This document shows, piece by piece, positions 25,370 through 36,892 of a DNA stretch of 64,000 bases. The notes beneath the pieces are model-generated. The model did no database searches. It was not told where the DNA came from and worked only from the letters and a program-made list of their open reading frames with translations. Source of the stretch: Gordonia rhizosphera NBRC 16068 (lineage in GTDB: Bacteria > Actinomycetota > Actinomycetes > Mycobacteriales > Mycobacteriaceae); contig NZ_BAHC01000055.1 in the NCBI RefSeq assembly GCF_000298195.1, positions 28,814 through 92,813 of the forward strand. Direction: 5' to 3'. The translations under genes were made by a program, and so were the position numbers. How positions within the stretch are numbered: position 1 is the stretch's first letter; each line of letters opens with the position of its first letter.

Positions 25370-25999
25370 TCACGCCGGGTCGAGCGCCGCCAGCAACATC
25401 CGCGCCGCCGTCGCGATCAGCGCAGGCCGATCGGCCGTGGCCGGCCGCAGGAGCGCGATCCGCAGACACAGGTTCGCCGTCGCACCCATCGTGAGAAAGA
25501 CCAGGTCGTCCAGCGCACGCTCGTCGAGGTCGGGTCGTAGTCGCGCCGGCAGGATGCGTGCGAGGGGTATCAGGGGTTCCTCCACCTCGGCCCAGGCCTC
25601 GCCGAATTCGGCCTCCGCTGTCGACGTTGCGACGCGGAGCACCGGATCGTGCTTCTCGAAGGCACCCGTCAGCGTCTCGACGATGATCACCATCGCCGCG
25701 CTCGGCTCGGCGTCCATGGCCCGGCCGACGCCGGTGGCCAGGGTGGTGGTGATGTCGCGGACCGCATCGGCGCGCAACTCCTCGATGATCGCGTCGACAT
25801 CGGCGAAATACCGGTACACGGTCCCGATGCTGACGTGAGCGTGGTCGGCGATCTCTTGTGATGTCGGGCGTCGTCCAGGGCGACGACGCAGCATCTCGAC
25901 GGCCGCGGCGAGGAGTCGTCGTCGCATGTCAACACTGCGATCTTGCTGCGGCCGGGCCCGCGTGCGCGAGCCGGCGGGACGTCGAGGAGAACCGGCCAT
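25370..25999 (-). CDS. TetR-family transcriptional regulator
   Basis: A 209-residue regulator with a basic N-terminal arm (RRPAGSRTRARPQQDR), followed by a TetR helix-turn-helix containing TSQEIADHAHVSIGTVYRYF. The C-terminal domain (EATLTGAF-type helices, REFGEAWAEVEEPL-like region) is compatible with the TetR C-terminal 41-type group seen in mycolic-acid bacteria. It is divergent from the MpaB-like gene with 44 bases between starts, which makes that gene its most likely target. TACTAT lies eight bases before the ATG. Confidence 0.88.
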   Translation of the reverse strand: MAGSPRRPAGSRTRARPQQDRSVDMRRRLLAAAVEMLRRRPGRRPTSQEIADHAHVSIGTVYRYFADVDAIIEELRADAVRDITTTLATGVGRAMDAEPSAAMVIIVETLTGAFEKHDPVLRVATSTAEAEFGEAWAEVEEPLIPLARILPARLRPDLDERALDDLVFLTMGATANLCLRIALLRPATADRPALIATAARMLLAALDPA

Positions 26000-26002
26000 A
26001 AA

Positions 26003-26037
26003 AGTGAATAGTAAGTGAGGATTCCTCGTGTTTCACT
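26003..26037. promoter_or_regulatory. probable TetR operator between the TetR and MpaB-like genes
   Basis: The 44-bp divergent gap holds AGTGAA (26003-26008) and its inverse TTCACT (26032-26037), and between them an 11-bp perfect palindrome GAGGATTCCTC centred at 26022. AGTGA is also repeated directly at 26003 and 26014. A symmetric site here would cover both promoters. Confidence 0.5.
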
Positions 26038-26043
26038 GTCATC

Positions 26044-27240
26044 GTGGAGTCTGCAGCCCCGAGGGAACTGATCAACACCGACATCGCGATCGCCCGCTAC
26101 CCGGTCGCGGGTGAGGTCTGGGTGTCATCGATGTGGTCGGGTGATCGCCTGGCCGACGCGGTCGTCCTCGACGAATTCCCCGGGTCGTCGGCCACCGCGG
26201 CCGTCCGCACCGCACTGGAGCACGGCATCTCCGCCGTCGACGATGCGCCGACCTCGCTGGTCGAGCTGTTCGCCTTCCTCGACGACGAACCGAACTGGGT
26301 CGATCACGCGCGGCTCGACCGCGCCGCCGACGCGCTGATCCGCCACACCGCCGCCCTCGGGATCGTGCTCGGCGCGGCCTCACTCCTGCGCGGTGCGGGC
26401 AACAGCATCGCCGGCAAGCCCCTGGTGCTGACCGGGCGGTACACGACGATGCCGGCCGTGCGGTCCGTCGAGGTCGGCGAATGGCTGCGGCATGTGATCA
26501 CGCCCGGCGGGATGCGCCGCGACGGAGCCGGGTTCGCCTACACCGTCCGCGTCCGGCTGATCCACGCCCACGTCCGCAGCGCCATGTATCGCCTCGGCAC
26601 CTGGGACGAGCCGGCGTGGGGTGTGCCGATCCCACAGCCGTACATGGCATTCACGATGGCCGAGTTCGGTCACATCGCGCTCGACGCGATGGCACGCCTC
26701 GGCGTGCGGTTCTCCGAGGACGAGCTCGACGCGATCTATCATCTCTGGCGCTACGTCGGACACGTCATCGGCATGGAGCCCGACCTCAACCCCGTCGACG
26801 CCGCCGATCACATCCGTATCGAGGAGCTCTACCGGCTCACCTCACCCGGTCCCGACGAATCCGATCGCGAGTTCGTCACCGCCCTCACCGACGACTACAT
26901 CATCCCGGAACTCTCGGCCGTGCTGGCCGGTCCGCAACGGCTCCGCCACGCCGTCGCGGCGGGGTTGATGAACGGACTGCAGCGGGTGTTCCTCGGCGAC
27001 GACGACGCCGACGCCCTGCACATCCCGGACACGCGACTCAAGCACGTGATCCGCCTCGCCGAACCGGTGATGACGACGTTCGGTCGGGCACGGATCGTAC
27101 TTCTCGGTGGTGCCCAACGGGTTTCGCGGCGCGGCTATCGGGCCAGAGACGTCGAGATGACCCGCATGCGCGCCACCTACGGCGTCAACCACGAACTCGT
27201 CGACGACGCACCGTCTCCCGTGCCGGCACCGGCGCACTGA
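26044..27240 (+). CDS. oxygenase MpaB-family protein (DUF2236)
   Basis: A 398-residue protein of the MpaB/DUF2236 family, haem-containing oxygenases related to latex-clearing protein Lcp and fungal MpaB. Typical features are the SLLRGAGNSIAGKPLVLTGR region, VRLIHAHVRSAMYRLGTWDE with a likely haem-contacting His, and FTMAEFGHIALDAMARLG. MpaB itself cleaves an isoprenoid-derived side chain; the substrate here is unknown. Start is the GTG directly after the operator-like region. The gene is alone and under probable control of the divergent TetR. It converges with thiG. Confidence 0.85.
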   Translation: MESAAPRELINTDIAIARYPVAGEVWVSSMWSGDRLADAVVLDEFPGSSATAAVRTALEHGISAVDDAPTSLVELFAFLDDEPNWVDHARLDRAADALIRHTAALGIVLGAASLLRGAGNSIAGKPLVLTGRYTTMPAVRSVEVGEWLRHVITPGGMRRDGAGFAYTVRVRLIHAHVRSAMYRLGTWDEPAWGVPIPQPYMAFTMAEFGHIALDAMARLGVRFSEDELDAIYHLWRYVGHVIGMEPDLNPVDAADHIRIEELYRLTSPGPDESDREFVTALTDDYIIPELSAVLAGPQRLRHAVAAGLMNGLQRVFLGDDDADALHIPDTRLKHVIRLAEPVMTTFGRARIVLLGGAQRVSRRGYRARDVEMTRMRATYGVNHELVDDAPSPVPAPAH

Positions 27241-27259
27241 CCCATGGGCGCCGGGAAGA

Positions 27260-28240
<981 letters not shown>

Positions 28241-28244
<4 letters not shown>

Positions 28245-29353
28245 CGGCGTACTCCTTCATTGGTCATGCCCATGTCCGGCACGGGCTCCTCGTGGCCGTC
28301 CAAGAGCGCCATCACCCGGTCGGCGGTGTAGGGGGCCAGCAGAATCCCGTTGCGGCCGTGGCCGGTTGCCACCACGACGCGCTCGTCGATGCGCCGAATG
28401 ACGGGGAGACCGTCGGGTGAGCAGGGCCGAAACCCCGCGCCGGCCTCGGCGAGTTCGTAGGTCCGCAGAGCGGGCATCAACTCGGTCGCGTCGGCGAGCA
28501 GGTCGAGCACCCCACCCACCTCGGGGGCTGTACTCGTCTCCGAATACGGCTCGTATTGTGTTGCACCGACGACGATCCCGTCGGCGCGCGGCACCAGATA
28601 GACGGCGCGGCCATGCAGGCGCGCGCGGACCACGCGGGTCGGCGGCGGCACCGACCAGTTCGTGCGCCGCAACCGCAGCACCTCCCCTTTCGCCGCATGC
28701 AGGGCGACTTCGGACACCAACTCTCGGCTGCCGAGTCCGGCCGCCACCAGCACCTCGTCCTCGGGGAGATCGGCGAGATCGGCGAGATCGGCGACACGGC
28801 GCTCGACGATCTCGGCCCCGGCGTGGCGGACGGCGTGCTGCAGCCGATCGAGCAGACGCCGGTTGTCCACCGCTCCTTCCCCGGTGGCCAGGTATCCGCT
28901 GTGCACCCGTGAGGTCACCGCGGGTTCGAGCCGGCGGATCTCCACGTTGTCGACCGCCCGTAGATCGTTGTGCGCGCGGGGCTGTCGCGCCCACACGAAC
29001 TCGGCCAGGCCACCCAGATGGTGCGCGTCAGCCGAAGACATGGCGACGAACAGCGAATCGGTCGCGGCCATCACCGCAGGATCGCCGAGGCGCGCCACCA
29101 GGTGAGGCCAGCGACGCGCCGACGCCGTAGACAGTTGCAGCAGGGCGTCCTCACCGGGATGGCCTTCGCCGAGCGAGCCGAGCATCCCGGCGGCCACCCA
29201 TGCCGCCCGCCCCTGGTGCCCGGCGTCGTACACGCGGACCCGGCGACCCGCGTCGGCAGCCGCCAACGCGCAGGTCAAACCGATGACACCGCCACCCACG
29301 ACAGCCAGCGTGCGCCCAGATGCGCGTCGATCAGGATCATTCACCGATGACAT
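28241..29353 (-). CDS. thiO: glycine oxidase ThiO
   Basis: A 370-residue FAD-dependent oxidase that converts glycine to the imine used for the thiazole ring. The dinucleotide-binding motif LAVVGGGVIGLTCALAAADA is at residues 16-35. The DAO-type C-terminus is VVVATGHGRNGILLAPYTAD. The ATG was chosen because GAAGGAAGG lies directly upstream and forms part of the TPP riboswitch; the frame is open much further upstream, through the riboswitch and antisense to thiE. Confidence 0.94.
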
Positions 29354-29354
29354 C

Positions 29355-29446
29355 CTTCCTTCGCCGGCATTACCCGGATCAGGTCCAACGGTCAGCGGGG
29401 GCTCGACCCGCACTCTCAGCCCGACGTACCCCGGGCTCCCGTGTCT
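29355..29446 (-). promoter_or_regulatory. TPP riboswitch (THI element) upstream of thiOSG
   Basis: Read on the minus strand, the leader has ACGGGAGCCC, CGGGCTGAGAGTGCG and then ACCTGATCCGGGTAATGCC followed by GGCGAAGG, the conserved blocks of the thiamine pyrophosphate aptamer. The last block merges into the ribosome site (GAAGGAAGG) directly before the thiO ATG, so TPP binding would hide the ribosome site and control translation. Confidence 0.95.
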
Positions 29447-29456
29447 CTCGTCCCCT

Positions 29457-29462
29457 AGCCTA
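29457..29462 (-). promoter_or_regulatory. -10 box of the riboswitch-controlled thiOSG operon
   Basis: TAGGCT on the minus strand would start transcription near 29450, a few bases before the riboswitch begins. It overlaps the thiE promoter on the other strand. Confidence 0.55.
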
Positions 29463-29466
29463 GCGT
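29461..29466 (+). promoter_or_regulatory. leaderless -10 box of thiE
   Basis: TAGCGT lies seven bases before the second GTG of thiE (29474). It overlaps the thiOSG -10 box by two bases, so the two promoters occupy one site. Confidence 0.5.
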
Positions 29467-29473
29467 CGTCGTG

Positions 29474-30154
29474 GTGACCGGATCGCGACGCCCATCGCTC
29501 GACCGCCTTCAAGCCGCACGGCTGTACCTGTGCACCGACGCCCGACGCGAACGTGGCGACCTGTTCGAGTTCGTCGACGCCGCCCTCGACGGGGGTGTGG
29601 ACATCGTGCAGCTGCGCGACAAGGGGTCGTCGGGGGAGGCTGCGTTCGGTGCCCTCGAGGCCGGCGAGGAACTCGAGATCCTGGCCGCGCTCCGGGAGCT
29701 CACGCAGCGCCATGGCGCTCTGCTCTCGGTCAACGACCGCGCCGACATCGCCGCGCTGTCGGGCGCGGACGTGCTCCACGTCGGTCAGGGCGATCTACCC
29801 GTGGCGCTGGCTCGCCGCATCGTCGGGCCCGACGTCGTCATCGGACTGTCCACCCATGCCGACGACGAGCTGCGGGCGGCGATCGCCGACGACGACGTCG
29901 ACTACTTCTGCGCGGGACCGTGCTGGCCGACACCGACGAAGCCGGGCCGGGCCGCGCCCGGGCTCGGGTTGGTGCGCGCCGCGGCCACGCTCGCACCGGC
30001 GAAGCCGTGGTTCGCGATCGGCGGGATCGACGCCGACCGTTTGCCCGAGGTCACCGCTGCCGGGGCCTCCCGTGTGGTCGTGGTCCGCGCGATCACCGCG
30101 GCCGACGATCCGCGGGCGGCGGCGGCTCGGCTGCGGTCCGCACTCGCCGACTGA
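29474..30154 (+). CDS. thiE: thiamine phosphate synthase ThiE
   Basis: A 226-residue enzyme that couples the pyrimidine and thiazole halves to thiamine phosphate. [20 protein letters not shown] begins the barrel; [14 protein letters not shown] and [20 protein letters not shown] follow, with HVGQGDLP. The phosphate-binding [14 protein letters not shown] is at the C-terminal side. Two adjacent GTG codons are possible starts; the second is seven bases after TAGCGT and is preferred. It is divergent from thiOSG and carries no riboswitch of its own, so TPP feedback on this gene is not evident. Confidence 0.94.
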   Translation: MTGSRRPSLDRLQAARLYLCTDARRERGDLFEFVDAALDGGVDIVQLRDKGSSGEAAFGALEAGEELEILAALRELTQRHGALLSVNDRADIAALSGADVLHVGQGDLPVALARRIVGPDVVIGLSTHADDELRAAIADDDVDYFCAGPCWPTPTKPGRAAPGLGLVRAAATLAPAKPWFAIGGIDADRLPEVTAAGASRVVVVRAITAADDPRAAAARLRSALAD

Positions 30155-30273
30155 GGTCCGGCGTCGCGCCATAGAGCTCCCTCAAGACCTCACACCAGCA
30201 GGCTTGCACGTACACAGTGTCAACAGCCGGGCCCTCACGTGAGGTTTTCAGCGCAGGCCCCGACGCAAACCGC

Positions 30274-30303
30274 TTGCCCCGGCCGGCGACACCGGTCTAT
30301 GGT
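30274..30303 (+). promoter_or_regulatory. promoter of the leader-peptide/LeuA-domain transcript
   Basis: TTGCCC (30274-30279) and TATGGT (30298-30303) are 18 bases apart. Seven bases later transcription would start at about 30311, three bases before the leader-peptide ATG. Confidence 0.55.
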
Positions 30304-30313
30304 GGTCGGCATC

Positions 30314-30361
30314 ATGTCGTGCATGCAGAGCCTCCTCGTAACCCGCCGCAGCGGGGTCTGA
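30314..30361 (+). CDS. 15-residue leader peptide with Leu-Leu-Val (attenuator leader)
   Basis: The peptide reads MSCMQSLLVTRRSGV. CTC CTC GTA (Leu-Leu-Val) are followed by Thr-Arg-Arg, recalling the actinobacterial ilvB leader pattern of branched-chain residues followed by basic residues. An in-frame ATG at 30299 would give a 20-residue form with more Val and Ile, but lies upstream of the predicted transcription start. The peptide ends inside the hairpin arm that competes with a downstream terminator-like stem, the layout expected for transcription attenuation. Confidence 0.6.
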   Translation: MSCMQSLLVTRRSGV

Positions 30362-30388
30362 TTCGACCGACCCCCCGCTGCGGGGTCG
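30346..30388 (+). promoter_or_regulatory. competing hairpins: probable leucine/branched-chain attenuator
   Basis: CCGCAGCGGGG (30346-30356), which overlaps the end of the leader peptide, is fully complementary to CCCCGCTGCGG (30373-30383). The latter can instead take part in CGACCCC/GGGGTCG (30368-30374 with 30382-30388, seven pairs, seven-base loop). The two folds exclude each other. No U-tract follows, as is common in high-G+C attenuators. Confidence 0.6.
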
Positions 30389-30441
30389 TTGCGCTGTCTG
30401 CTCATCGGTCATCTTCCCTTCGACCGAAACGAAGACGCACG

Positions 30442-30927
30442 ATGCACACGCTTCATCTCTCGCCCCGACCCTGCTCGTATGACACGTCCCGGGATCCGTT
30501 CGCTGCTCGGTTCGGGCGCGCGCTTCCCCCGGGCCTGCGCGAGGAGGCATCGGGAATGAGCTGGCAGGGATTCACCGACAAATACACCCCCAGCGGCACC
30601 ATCCGACTCGGTTCGTGGTCGGTGGAGCCCGACCGCGAGGACATGGTCACGTGCCGCGCGACCATTGCCTATGCCGATCGGATCATGTCGCTGCAGGCAC
30701 GGGCGACCGGCCCGATCGGCGCGATGACATCGATGCTGCACGACATCGGCGCACCGGTGCAGATCGTCAGCCTGCATCAGCGAGAGGTCGACGGCGCGAT
30801 CACGATGTTCCTGCTGTGCGAAGACCACCATCATCAATGCTGGGCACTCGGGAACGGCGAGACCGTGGCAGAGGCTGCGGTCAACGCGCTGGTCGCCGGA
30901 GCCAATCGGCTGCTCGACGCGCGGTGA
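30442..30927 (+). CDS. free-standing LeuA-type allosteric (dimerisation) domain protein
   Basis: A 161-residue protein resembling the C-terminal leucine-binding domain of 2-isopropylmalate synthase without its catalytic barrel. GTIRLGSWSVEPDREDMVTC, ARATGPIGAMTSMLHDIGAP and WALGNGETVAEAAVNALVAG align with the LeuA R-domain pattern, including the TGPIxA turn. RDPFAARFGRALPPGLREEA may be a linker or helical cap. An ATG at 30556 with GAGGAGG eight bases upstream is an alternative start that would give 123 residues. The upstream leader and hairpins suggest control by leucine or branched-chain amino acid supply. A regulatory role is inferred. Confidence 0.75.
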   Translation: MHTLHLSPRPCSYDTSRDPFAARFGRALPPGLREEASGMSWQGFTDKYTPSGTIRLGSWSVEPDREDMVTCRATIAYADRIMSLQARATGPIGAMTSMLHDIGAPVQIVSLHQREVDGAITMFLLCEDHHHQCWALGNGETVAEAAVNALVAGANRLLDAR

Positions 30928-30935
30928 TCCCCCCG

Positions 30936-31433
30936 TCAGCGCTGCAGATCGAGCGCGGTGATTCGGTCGCGAAGACTCGGCCAGGCGTCGGCGAATCCGG
31001 GATGCAGCGGCAGCGTGGACACCTCGGTCTCCCGAACCCAGCGGAGTTCGGCCGACTCGAAGTTCGCGACGGTGTTTACGGGCTCATCGGTTTCCGCGAT
31101 CACCGTGGTGTACGTCCACCCCGATGCCCCCCGATGGGTCACCAGCGCAGCGACGACCCGCAACTCGTGACCGCCAATCCCGGCCTCCTCGTCGGCCTCG
31201 CGGATCGCGGTGTCGATGGCACTCTCGTGCGAATCGCGGGCCCCGCCGGGCAGTCCCCATGTACCGCCCTGATGTGACCACACGGCCCGGTGCTGAAGTA
31301 GCACCGCGGTCGAATCATCGGGCATCGGCGCACGCAGCAGCAGTCCGGCTGCGCCGTGTCGTCCCCAATAGCGTGAACCGTCGGGGTCGATTACCCAGCC
31401 GTCACCATCTCCGCGCACTCTGCCTCCTGGCAT
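30936..31433 (-). CDS. NUDIX hydrolase (MutT3-like position)
   Basis: A 165-residue protein with an intact NUDIX box: GGARDSHESAIDTAIREADE followed by EAGI. Hydrolyses a nucleoside diphosphate linked to another group. It occupies the position of mutT3 in M. tuberculosis (next to thiE and opposite glnX), whose product sanitises oxidised nucleotides; that role is inferred from position. The ATG follows GGGGAACC. About 280 bp separate it from glnX, with a possible small upstream ORF and a TTGACA-like element at about 31571. Confidence 0.88.
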   Translation of the reverse strand: MPGGRVRGDGDGWVIDPDGSRYWGRHGAAGLLLRAPMPDDSTAVLLQHRAVWSHQGGTWGLPGGARDSHESAIDTAIREADEEAGIGGHELRVVAALVTHRGASGWTYTTVIAETDEPVNTVANFESAELRWVRETEVSTLPLHPGFADAWPSLRDRITALDLQR

Positions 31434-31621
31434 TGGTTCCCCCCGGACGCCCCCAGTCACATCCACCGTATGTGACGTGCGCAACCCTGGCCAGAGGAGA
31501 TCCGCGCAAGCGCGGGCGCTCCGACACGGCAGCGGAAGGCGAGCCCGCGTCACAGGTGAGGACTAGGGTTGACATAGGTGAAACAAGCGAGAGGTGTGAC
31601 GCGACAGACAGGGTGGAGACA

Positions 31622-31711
31622 GTGACCCAGAAGCCGGTGACCGCCGGCACCGTCCATGACCGTCCGAGGGGAAGTGACGCCGACACCATGGAGAATCCGG
31701 GAAGGTCATAG
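31622..31711 (+). CDS. possible 29-codon upstream ORF before glnX
   Basis: GTG with GGAGACA just upstream opens a frame of 29 residues (MTQKPVTAGTVHDRPRG at the start) whose TAG ends two bases before the glnX start. It could couple translation to glnX. No homology is known to me. Confidence 0.3.
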   Translation: MTQKPVTAGTVHDRPRGSDADTMENPGRS

Positions 31712-31713
31712 AG

Positions 31714-33159
31714 GTGACCGGCGACGTATCGCCCATGCGGACCGCGCTGACCCGCGCGGGCCGTACCATCCGCCCTGGCCCGTCGGCGCCGCCCATCCGA
31801 CAGGTGCTGTCGGAGCGCCGGGATGTCATCACGGCCACTCGCGAACGTGCCCAGTCGCCGTTGTCGACGCTGCGTCACTATGCGGTGACCAGCCCCGGCA
31901 AACTCATCCTCATCCTCATCGTCCTGGTCGTCGCGTTCGTCGCGACGGGGCTGTATGCGTCGACGATCCTGGAGAAGCGCACCCAGACGCTGCAGGAGAT
32001 GATCAACCGCACCGAGCCGCTCGCCGAGGCCTCGCAGGTGCTCTACAGTTCACTGTCCATCGCCGACGCCGCCGCGAACTCGGCGTTCATCTCCGGTGGT
32101 CTGGAATCCCCCGCGCTCCGCGTCCGGTACTCGGATGCCCTGGCGACGGCCGCGACGGCATTCATCACCGCGGCCGGCTCACCCGAGGACAGCTCGGCCA
32201 TCCCGTCGCCCGCCGCTCAGCGCGAAATCGATCGCGATCTGCAGACCCTCGCGACCAGCATCCCGGTCTACAGCGGTCTCATCGAGACCGCTCGGACCAA
32301 CAACCGGCTCGGCAATCCGATCGGGTCGGCGTATCTCGGTGAGGCGTCGGCACTCATGCAGGACACGATCCTGCCCGCCGCCGAGAACCTTTACAACCGG
32401 CGGTCGATGGCCATCGCGGACCCGCAGAGCGCGCTGACCGTGCCTCCGTGGGGTGTCTACGTGTCGCTGTTCTCCGTCATCGTCGGCCTGGTAATGACCA
32501 GTCGCTACCTCTCGCGGCGCACGCGGCGCCGATTCAACATCGGGGTGCTCGCGGCGCTCGTCGCCACCGTCGGGGGCACGGTGTGGCTGCTCGCCTCCGG
32601 GCTCATGTCGGTGGCGGCGACCAGCAACGCACGTACCGAGGGTGCCGACCCGCTACATGAACTGACGACGGCACGCATCCTCACCCAGCAGGCCCGGTCG
32701 GCCGAGACCCTGTCGCTCGCGCGGCGTGAGGATCAAACCGCGCTGGATCAATCGTTCATGGACACGACCGCGCAGATCCAGGCAACCCTCGACCGGGTCA
32801 AGGCGACCGCCTCCGATTCGGGCTCGGTCACGAACGCCCAGCTGTACAACGCCACCTACGTCCTCAACCACTGGAAGCAGCGTGACGCGCAGGTGCGGGA
32901 CCTGATGCAGTCGGGCAACTTCACCGCCGCCCGGGTGTTGACCGTCGGTGACGGCAAGGAGTCCACCGCGCAGGCCTACGAGGACCTCGACCGGGCCTTC
33001 ACCGACATCATCACCACCACCCGCAATTCGTTCCGCGACGACATCAACACCGCTCAACGTGTGCTCGGCTACACCGGGACCGGCATCCTCATCCTCACCC
33101 TGTTCGGCGGGGTGGCGGTGGTGTTGGGTCTGATACCCCGGATCAGGGAGTACCGATGA
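31714..33159 (+). CDS. glnX: GlnX-like sensor membrane protein of the GlnX-GlnH-PknG system
   Basis: A 481-residue membrane protein with about four helices: one near residues 60-82 (LILILIVLVVAFVATGLYAS), two near 245-265 and 282-302, and one at the C-terminus (GILILTLFGGVAVVLG). Two extracytoplasmic helical regions lie between them. In M. tuberculosis the homologue (Rv0412c) works with the amino-acid-binding lipoprotein GlnH to pass glutamate/aspartate status to PknG inside. GGGAAGG precedes the GTG start. glnH overlaps the stop by four bases. Confidence 0.88.
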   Translation: MTGDVSPMRTALTRAGRTIRPGPSAPPIRQVLSERRDVITATRERAQSPLSTLRHYAVTSPGKLILILIVLVVAFVATGLYASTILEKRTQTLQEMINRTEPLAEASQVLYSSLSIADAAANSAFISGGLESPALRVRYSDALATAATAFITAAGSPEDSSAIPSPAAQREIDRDLQTLATSIPVYSGLIETARTNNRLGNPIGSAYLGEASALMQDTILPAAENLYNRRSMAIADPQSALTVPPWGVYVSLFSVIVGLVMTSRYLSRRTRRRFNIGVLAALVATVGGTVWLLASGLMSVAATSNARTEGADPLHELTTARILTQQARSAETLSLARREDQTALDQSFMDTTAQIQATLDRVKATASDSGSVTNAQLYNATYVLNHWKQRDAQVRDLMQSGNFTAARVLTVGDGKESTAQAYEDLDRAFTDIITTTRNSFRDDINTAQRVLGYTGTGILILTLFGGVAVVLGLIPRIREYR

Positions 33160-34181
33160 GTCGACTCGTTTGCCCCACCGCCCCGCGTGATCGGTCCGCG
33201 CGGGGGCGGCGCCTCGTGCTGGCGGTCCTGTCCGGTCTGGTCGTCTGCGCGGCCTGCGCCGCATGCGTGCAGTTCCCGGCACCGGAGTCACCCGCGCCGG
33301 TGGCGTTCGCGGTTCGGCCGACCCCGACCGGCGCCGAGACCGACGTCCCGCACGAACCGGCGCCGAGCACCGACTCATGCAACGCGACGGCGAGTCTGCG
33401 GCCGGGACCCATGCCGGAGCCGGCTCAGATGCCGACGGGTTCGACCATGGCCGGCATCCTCGGGCACGGCCGGCTGATCGTCGGACTCGACATCGGCAGC
33501 AATCTGTTCAGCTTCCGCGATCCCATGACCGGTGATGTCCAAGGGTTCGACGTGGACATCGCCCGTGCGATCGCGCAGGCCATTTTCGACAACCCGACAT
33601 CCGTCGAGTATCGCGTCCTCAGCTCGGCCGAACGCACAGCGGCACTCAAGAACCACACCGTCGACGTGGTGGTCAAAACGATGAGCATCACCTGCGACAG
33701 ACTCCAGGATGTAGCCTTTTCCGCTCCCTATTTCGTTGCCTCCCAGCGCATACTGGCCACCCGCGATTCCGGTATCACCGGCGTCGCGGACCTGGCCGGC
33801 AAACGGGTGTGCGCGGCGCGCGGTGCCACTTCAATCGGCCGACTTCAGCAACTGCAGCCTCGTGCCAGAATGGTGTCTACCATCACCTGGGCCGATTGTC
33901 TGGTGATGCTGCAGCAGAAGCAGGTCGACGCGGTGAGCACCGACGACGCCATCCTCGCCGGTCTGGCCGAGCAGGATCCCTGGGTGGAGTTGGTCGGTCC
34001 ACGTCTCAGCGACGAGTACTACGGGGTCGGGATACCCAAGGGGGAGGACGACATGGTGCGCTTCGTCAACGGCGTCCTGGATCAGTTCCGGGTCAGCGGC
34101 GCGTGGCAGCGGAGTTACGACCGATGGCTGTCGATCATGGGTCCGACCAACGGACCACCGCTACCCGTCTACCGCGACTGA
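33156..34181 (+). CDS. glnH: GlnH-like amino-acid-binding lipoprotein
   Basis: A 341-residue substrate-binding protein. The signal region RRLVLAVLSGLVVCAACAAC has cysteines at 31, 34 and 37; an acylated cysteine is expected among them although the lipobox is not canonical. After a Pro-rich linker the type II binding-protein core starts (HGRLIVGLDIGSNLFSFRDP, GFDVDIARAIAQAIF, LAGKRVCAARGATSIGRLQQ). In mycobacteria GlnH binds Asp, Glu and Gln and signals through GlnX to PknG. Coupled to glnX by ATGA overlap; pknG starts about ten bases downstream. Confidence 0.92.
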   Translation: MSRLVCPTAPRDRSARGRRLVLAVLSGLVVCAACAACVQFPAPESPAPVAFAVRPTPTGAETDVPHEPAPSTDSCNATASLRPGPMPEPAQMPTGSTMAGILGHGRLIVGLDIGSNLFSFRDPMTGDVQGFDVDIARAIAQAIFDNPTSVEYRVLSSAERTAALKNHTVDVVVKTMSITCDRLQDVAFSAPYFVASQRILATRDSGITGVADLAGKRVCAARGATSIGRLQQLQPRARMVSTITWADCLVMLQQKQVDAVSTDDAILAGLAEQDPWVELVGPRLSDEYYGVGIPKGEDDMVRFVNGVLDQFRVSGAWQRSYDRWLSIMGPTNGPPLPVYRD

Positions 34182-36853
<2,672 letters not shown>

Positions 36854-36892
36854 CGAACGTTGTGTGACACTCGCCGACGGGTGCCGGCTGAA

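Noticed and set aside
25081..25494. Plus-strand frame over the low-G+C gap and the TetR 3' end
   Set aside because: Its second half is antisense to TetR and its first half shows no protein-like pattern; the antisense strand carries a more plausible hydrophobic remnant.
30233..30244. CCTCACGTGAGG palindrome followed by TTTT after thiE
   Set aside because: As a hairpin it would have only four stem pairs with a four-base loop, so it is too weak to call a terminator; it may be a chance palindrome or protein site.
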